A stretch of DNA of 17,623 nucleotides. Source: Marinilabiliaceae bacterium UBA5213 (lineage in GTDB: Bacteria; Bacteroidota; Bacteroidia; Bacteroidales; Marinilabiliaceae). The notes under the pieces were generated by a model. The model was given only the letters and a program-made list of their open reading frames with translations. It did no database searches and was not told where the DNA came from. The stretch is taken from assembly GCA_002412555.1 (NCBI GenBank), contig DHVH01000235.1:1-17623 (forward strand), written 5' to 3'. This document shows positions 13,776 through 17,623 of the stretch, one piece after another; the stretch's first letter is position 1; each line of letters begins with the position of its first letter. Both the position numbers and the translations under genes were made by a program.

Positions 13776-15017
13776 CCCTTCCGCCTTCCCCAAATACCTC
13801 AACGTACAGCTGTTCTCTTTCCTGAAAATACGCGCTGCAGCCTGCTGTATTTCGGTGGTGGTAACGGAGCGGTAGTATTCTATTTCTCGGTTGATTTCGT
13901 TGGCATCGCCCATCATTTCGTACTGGGCCATGTTCATGGCTTTATTCAAAAAGCTTATTTCAGAAAATACGAGGTTCGACTCAATTTTGTTTTTGACCTT
14001 CAGCAATTCGCGGGCATCCACCTCAGTGGAGGCCATCGCCGAGAGCTCTTTCCAGATGGCAGCTTCCGCATCTGCCATCTCTACACCGGGCATTAGGCGT
14101 CCGGTAACAGTTAGCAATCCTGCATCCATATCGCCAGAAATAAAGGCATTCACTTCAGAGAACAGTTGTTGCTCCTTTATCAGGGATTGGAATAAGCGCG
14201 ATGATGGTCCGTTGGACAAGACATCCGACAACAAATCATTGATATAAAAGTCCGGGTCGGTGCGCTTACCAATCGGAAAATCTATGTGAATCAGATGGGC
14301 CGGCACATCGCGCTCCACAGTCAGTTCCCGGGCTTCGTTCTGCAAGGGTTCCTGTGGCAGATTGCGGACAGGCACTTCACGACTGGGAAGATCCCCGAAC
14401 CACTTCTCTGCCAATTGAAAGACCTCCTCAGGATCTACATTGCCAGCAACAGCCAAAACGGCATTATTAGGGGCGTAATGGCGATAGAAGAAGTTTTTGA
14501 CATCGTCCAACGTGGCTTGCTCAATGTGCGAGAGTTCCTTACCGATGGTCGGCCACTGGTAGGGATGCTCTCTGTAGGCCAAGGGACGGGTCAGCAAAGG
14601 AATATCTCCATAAGGCTGATTCAGGTAGCGCTGCTTAAACTCTTCAATAACGACCTTTCGCTGTACATCCAGATTCTTCTGGGTAAAATTAAGTTCCAGC
14701 ATCCGATCCGATTCCAGCCAAAAGGCCGTCTCAATGTTACAAGCCGGTAAAGTGACGTAGTAATTGGTGTAATCATTGCTTGTCCATGCATTGTTTTCAC
14801 CACCTACCCGCTGCAAAGGCTCATCGTACGAAGGCACATTCTTGCTGCCGCCAAACATCAAATGCTCAAACAAATGGGCAAAACCCGTCTTTTCAGGATC
14901 CTCATCCCGTGCCCCCACATCATACAGCACATTCACCGCCGCTAATGGCGTTGTAATATCAGGATGCACCACAATCCGCAGTCCATTCGGCAACTTATAT
15001 TTAAATATCTCTATCAT
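13773..15017 (-). CDS. M16 family zinc metallopeptidase, catalytic subunit (414 aa)
   Basis: Insulinase/pitrilysin-family peptidase with the inverted zinc motif HLFEH (His48, Glu51, His52) in GFAHLFEHLMFGG and the distal metal ligand in VVIEEFKQR (Glu125 or Glu126). The short M16B-type length (about 410-430 aa) and the neighbouring R/Y-only subunit indicate a heterodimer. Its own second domain has SSRLFQSLIKEQQL instead of the canonical REEKGLTYG, so the two genes are complementary. There is no signal peptide, so cytoplasmic action on peptides or small proteins is likely. The ATG at 15017 is preferred to 15062: MIEIFKYKLPNGLRIV is the usual family start and an AAAGGA Shine-Dalgarno-like sequence lies just before it. 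Confidence 0.95.
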   Translation of the reverse strand: MIEIFKYKLPNGLRIVVHPDITTPLAAVNVLYDVGARDEDPEKTGFAHLFEHLMFGGSKNVPSYDEPLQRVGGENNAWTSNDYTNYYVTLPACNIETAFWLESDRMLELNFTQKNLDVQRKVVIEEFKQRYLNQPYGDIPLLTRPLAYREHPYQWPTIGKELSHIEQATLDDVKNFFYRHYAPNNAVLAVAGNVDPEEVFQLAEKWFGDLPSREVPVRNLPQEPLQNEARELTVERDVPAHLIHIDFPIGKRTDPDFYINDLLSDVLSNGPSSRLFQSLIKEQQLFSEVNAFISGDMDAGLLTVTGRLMPGVEMADAEAAIWKELSAMASTEVDARELLKVKNKIESNLVFSEISFLNKAMNMAQYEMMGDANEINREIEYYRSVTTTEIQQAAARIFRKENSCTLRYLGKAEG

Positions 15018-15067
15018 CCTATCCTTTAAAAAATTACATCCAGGCACAATATCCCAACCCACTAACC

Positions 15068-15213
15068 TGCACTTCCACCTACCCTGAACTCTAAACCCTT
15101 CTAACCCTCTCTACCCTTCCTTCCCCTTCCTACCCTCTCAACCCGACTCACCCTATCAACCTATCAACCTATTGACCTCTCAACCTCATGACCTCATGAC
15201 CTCATGACCTATC
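15068..15213. repeat. Period-8 purine-rich array C1
   Basis: On plus, exact 8-nt units run acctatca, acctatca, acctattg, acctctca, acctcatg, acctcatg, acctcatg, acctatcg, preceded by a degenerate pyrimidine-rich part (ctacccttccttccccttcc). Three consecutive identical acctcatg units indicate recent expansion. The array is in the spacer upstream of the M16 zinc subunit. Confidence 0.85.
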
Positions 15214-15216
15214 GAT

Positions 15217-15286
15217 CCCGCTCCGCGGATACCGATTCTCGGTATTCCACTTCGTTTCAACTCCCTGTTTCACTCCGCCTCTTGAC
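15217..15286. repeat. 70-bp dispersed block, copy 2
   Basis: Homologue of 11995-12064, starting with a CCCGCTCCGCGG dyad and including CTCGGTATTCCACTTCG and TTTCAACTCC. It sits between arrays C1 and C2, as the first copy sits between arrays of the same octamer, so block and octamers travel together. Confidence 0.75.
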
Positions 15287-15345
15287 CTATCAACCTCTCA
15301 ACCTCTTGACCTATCAACCTCTCAACCCTTCCATCCCCTCCTCAT
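15276..15345. repeat. Period-8 purine-rich array C2, overlapping the 3' end of the flavoprotein gene
   Basis: Units gcctcttg, acctatca, acctctca, acctcttg, acctatca, acctctca, acccttcc, atcccctc run without a break across the TGA stop at 15314-15316. The last codons of the gene at 15314-16261 are therefore made of repeat sequence. Confidence 0.85.
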
Positions 15346-16261
15346 ACTCCCTAATCAACTCCTCAAAAATCTGCTTCACCGGCTTCACCTCATCAATCAA
15401 AGCAGCTACCTGACCAATCTCTAATTCCCCTTCGTCCAGATCACCTTCGAACATGCCCTTTTTAGCACGCCCCTTGCCCAGCAATGCTTTCAGCTCATCA
15501 ATGGAGGCACAGCGCTGTTCAGCTTCGCGTACTAAATCAAAAAACCGGTTGCGCAACAATCGCACGGGAGCCAATTGTTTCAACGAAAGCAAAGTATCTC
15601 CTTCAGCGGATTTAACGGCAAAGTTTTTAAACGCTTCGTGAGCGGAGGATTCTTGGGACAAAGCAAATAGGGAGCCTATTTGTACACCATCGGCACCAAG
15701 TGCCATGGCAGCCAGCATTTGCCGTCCGGAGCCAATGCCTCCGGCTGCAAGGACTGGCAGGTTGGTGGCTTTTTTTATGAGGGGAATGAGTGCCATGGTA
15801 GTGGTCTCTTCGCGACCATTGTGACCACCTGCTTCAAAACCTTCGGCTACAATGGCATCCACGCCGGCTTCTTCACACTTTTTGGCGAAGCGACTGTTAG
15901 CGATGACATGAACCACGGTCATGCCGTGGTTTTTCAGAAAGGAAGTCCATTTGGCGGGACTCCCCGCTGAGGTAAAGACAATCTTCACACCCTCTTCCAC
16001 CAAAATATCCATCACCACTTCCATTTCAGGGTAAAGCAAAGGCACGTTAACGCCCCATGGCTTTTGGGTGGCGACTTTCATTTTTTGAATGTGCTCGCGC
16101 AGCACCTCGGGATGCATGCTACCCGCTCCGAGCAATCCCAATCCGCCATTGTTACTAACAGCAGAAGCCAGACGCCATCCGCTGCACCAAACCATACCAC
16201 CCTGAACAACAGGGCGTTGAACATTAAACAATTGAGTAATTCGATTATCTTGCCAGGCCAT
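15314..16261 (-). CDS. FMN-dependent nitronate monooxygenase / FabK-type enoyl reductase family protein (315 aa)
   Basis: TIM-barrel flavoprotein of the 2-nitropropane dioxygenase / FabK family. Visible motifs are QRPVVQGGMVW (15-25), GGLGLLGAGSM (39-49), WGVNVPLLYP (69-78), the active-site EGFEAGGHNG (140-149, His147), and the phosphate-binding AAGGIGSGR (172-180) with GADGVQIGSLF (189-199). The family contains both nitronate oxidisers and enoyl-ACP reductases of fatty-acid synthesis. The sequence resembles FabK-like members (C-terminal VAALIDEVKPVKQIFEELI), but the substrate cannot be decided. The final residues, EEGMEGLRG, are encoded by the period-8 repeat and TGA is directly followed by TAG, so the tail is probably a late extension. 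A near-consensus promoter lies just upstream. It precedes the M16 pair by ~300 nt. Confidence 0.9.
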   Translation of the reverse strand: MAWQDNRITQLFNVQRPVVQGGMVWCSGWRLASAVSNNGGLGLLGAGSMHPEVLREHIQKMKVATQKPWGVNVPLLYPEMEVVMDILVEEGVKIVFTSAGSPAKWTSFLKNHGMTVVHVIANSRFAKKCEEAGVDAIVAEGFEAGGHNGREETTTMALIPLIKKATNLPVLAAGGIGSGRQMLAAMALGADGVQIGSLFALSQESSAHEAFKNFAVKSAEGDTLLSLKQLAPVRLLRNRFFDLVREAEQRCASIDELKALLGKGRAKKGMFEGDLDEGELEIGQVAALIDEVKPVKQIFEELIREYEEGMEGLRG

Positions 16262-16283
16262 AAAATCTACAATTTAGAACATG

Positions 16284-16314
16284 CAAAGATAAAGGAACTT
16301 AATGGCTTCACAAA
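16284..16314 (-). promoter_or_regulatory. Consensus Bacteroidota promoter of the flavoprotein gene
   Basis: On the minus strand TTTG (16314-16311), a 19-nt spacer and TATCTTTG (16291-16284) match TTTG-N19-TAnnTTTG without a mismatch. The -7 box ends 22 nt before the ATG at 16261, leaving a short leader. Confidence 0.7.
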
Positions 16315-16360
16315 CTAAGTAGGACAATAGACAAGGCGGCGGAAAATATTTAATTTTTTC

Positions 16361-16540
16361 TGCTAATTACGCTAATAGGAAAAAAGTTTATCCGCTAATC
16401 GAAGATCGACGGAGTCAATCGAAGATCGGCGAAGCCAATTGCGCTAATGGACACTAATTTAAAAATCAAACGAATTCAATTTATTTTTTGCCATCAAATT
16501 TTTAATCATTTTTCGCGCCAATTAGCGGAATTAGCGGACA
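16361..16540. repeat. Intergenic element with inverted GCTAATT arms (REPIN/MITE-like)
   Basis: The left arm reads ctgctaattacgctaatagg. The right arm, read on the other strand, is ctgtccgctaattccgctaa followed by ttgg, so the ~180-bp element is bounded by related words in inverted orientation. Inside are more gctaat words and a 20-bp tandem duplication (16397-16416 and 16417-16436). No open frame is present. It ends 15 nt from the stop codon of the receptor gene. Confidence 0.6.
16397..16436. repeat. 20-bp tandem duplication
   Basis: Two adjacent copies, aatcgaagatcgacggagtc and aatcgaagatcggcgaagcc, agree at 17 of 20 positions. They lie inside the inverted-arm element. Confidence 0.85.
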
Positions 16541-16555
16541 GTCCTTTCCCCACCC

Positions 16556-17623
16556 CTAAAACTCCAGAATAACCCCAATAGAAGGCAACAACGTTCCCGA
16601 AGTAGTCTGTAACTCATTCAACTCATAGCGCTCGGGTTCGGTTCCCTGCAATCTAGGCTGACCATTTTCATCGCGCGCCTGTATCAGTCGTGGAGCATTG
16701 CTACTCTCAAAGGCATAGGCATTCTGAATGTCCAAATAGAAGCCCAACGAGAACTTATTAAAGTAGTAGCTTTTGTCTACCCGCAAATCCAACTGGTGAA
16801 AGGGATCCAGGCGTGCACCGTTGTATCGGTCGTAATCCAAATACTCCCGGCCACGAACGTCCCATGCCTCGACCAGCTCTGACCGGTCGCGGTCATAAGG
16901 CGTGTAAGGCAGCGCGCCAATGTAGCGCCACTTGACACCTGCCGCCCAGTTGTTTTTGAAAGTCTTGTTAAGGGTCAGGGTCAGCAAGTGGCCGCTGTCC
17001 CACGACGAGGCCACGGACTTTCCCTCCAGATCAGTAAAGGCACTGTTAACCCATGTGTAAGCCAAAATATAGCTCAAGCCTTTGGGTGAGCGCTGCTGAA
17101 TCAGAAACTCAGCTCCATAACTTTGTCCTTTGCCTATCGACACCACCTCTTCATCGCCCAAAACGCCATAATCGGCGCCCTTGCTGGCCAGGGAAACACC
17201 ATCTACTACTGAAACGGGGTAGTTGGCATAGCGCTTGTTGAACCCTTCAATGGTGGCCCGGGTATAGTTATTGAGGTTCCACTCAAAACCGGCAATGTAA
17301 TGATCGGCGCGGATGTATTGTAAACTGTTCTGACGGTTCACCAGATACCCTTCATTGTCGCGGTAGCCCATTGAGGTGTAGGCCGGCAGCTGGAAATAGC
17401 GACCGGTAGAAGCATTAAAAGAAACTTGAGGTAGTAGGCGCAAAGAAGCCGATAAGCGAGGACTGAACTGATCAAGCGGATTGTTCATGGAAGGGCCGTA
17501 ATTGTTGGCATCCAGGCGAACACCGGCCGAAACCGACAGTTGGTCGTCCATGAGACTCCGCGACACGGAGCCAAACACGCCCCATTTAAATAAGCCAAGG
17601 GAAGAGTTGTAAGCAATCAGGGA
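16556..17623 (-). CDS. TonB-dependent outer-membrane receptor, C-terminal part (cut by right edge)
   Basis: The frame is open from the right edge to TAG at 16558-16556 (355 residues visible); the start is outside the window. The sequence is the C-terminal beta-barrel of a TonB-dependent receptor: alternating strands such as FSPRLSASLRLLPQVSFNAS, GRYFQLPAY, YIAGFEWNLNNYTRATIEGF, GAEFLIQQRSPKGLSYILAY, FHQLDLRVDKSYYF and SLGFYLDIQN. It ends in LLPSIGVILEF, with the terminal phenylalanine needed for outer-membrane assembly. An inner GTG (17578) is not a start: coding similarity continues upstream of it. The substrate (siderophore, peptide or glycan) cannot be inferred because the plug and N-terminal domains are missing. 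No SusD-like partner is visible downstream. Confidence 0.9.
   Translation of the reverse strand, partial: SLIAYNSSLGLFKWGVFGSVSRSLMDDQLSVSAGVRLDANNYGPSMNNPLDQFSPRLSASLRLLPQVSFNASTGRYFQLPAYTSMGYRDNEGYLVNRQNSLQYIRADHYIAGFEWNLNNYTRATIEGFNKRYANYPVSVVDGVSLASKGADYGVLGDEEVVSIGKGQSYGAEFLIQQRSPKGLSYILAYTWVNSAFTDLEGKSVASSWDSGHLLTLTLNKTFKNNWAAGVKWRYIGALPYTPYDRDRSELVEAWDVRGREYLDYDRYNGARLDPFHQLDLRVDKSYYFNKFSLGFYLDIQNAYAFESSNAPRLIQARDENGQPRLQGTEPERYELNELQTTSGTLLPSIGVILEF

Noticed and set aside
13605..15345. CRISPR array
   Set aside because: The repeats are 8-11 nt with no unique spacers of regular length, and no cas genes are present.
17578..17578. GTG as the start of the receptor gene
   Set aside because: The frame stays open to the right edge (SLIAYNSSLGLFKWG precedes it) and a barrel fragment without plug or signal peptide is not a complete receptor.

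Overview
This window is chromosomal DNA of a member of the Bacteroidota. Four independent signs agree: a cell-surface protein with a Type IX secretion (Por) C-terminal sorting domain, two Bacteroidota-type Hcp/TssD tube proteins of the T6SS(iii) kind, a TonB-dependent outer-membrane receptor, and promoters of the TTTG-N18/19-TAnnTTTG form. The order relA/spoT, fur, purA also recalls Bacteroidales and Marinilabiliales genomes, but that is from memory and a genus cannot be fixed here. All but one of the genes are on the minus strand.

Left part (1-3855): two paralogous secreted proteins. One is cut by the left edge (1-474); the other is complete (782-3430) with a signal peptide, an 'NWNNPANW' type domain, a 15-unit TDEA linker and a T9SS sorting domain. 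Both have the same short leader before the ATG. Both also carry, 176-180 nt upstream of the ATG, a direct repeat of the LytTR/AlgR type (CCGTTCGTC-like half-sites with a 12-nt gap), so they look co-regulated. A bidirectional hairpin terminator separates them.

Middle part (3856-7437): an accessory block. It holds the only plus-strand gene (a SipW/ER-type S26B signal-peptidase-like protein). Running towards it is the minus-strand series tssD, tssD, an unrecognised 335-aa protein, a 235-aa lipoprotein, and then a decayed AbiEii-like nucleotidyltransferase tail. The tssD-tssD-unknown-lipoprotein series is read as an orphan T6SS(iii) cargo module with a candidate effector and its immunity lipoprotein.

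Core part (7438-11778): purA, a Fur-family regulator and a bifunctional RelA/SpoT (p)ppGpp synthetase/hydrolase. Strong terminators follow purA and fur, and promoter-like sites lie before relA and fur.

Right part (11779-17623): relA is preceded by a cluster of non-coding repeats. Then come an M16 peptidase pair (an inactive R/Y subunit and an HxxEH subunit), a FabK/nitronate-monooxygenase-type flavoprotein with a near-perfect promoter, and the C-terminal part of a TonB-dependent receptor. The spacers here are full of short repeats. Period-8 purine-rich arrays (AGGTYRAK on the coding strand) start at the stop codons of three successive genes. There are also CCCGC-n-GCGGG hairpins, a 70-bp dispersed block, a 25-bp repeat upstream of two genes, and two other mini-repeat families. 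These repeat structures, the paired LytTR-type operators and the T6SS cargo module are the most interesting content.
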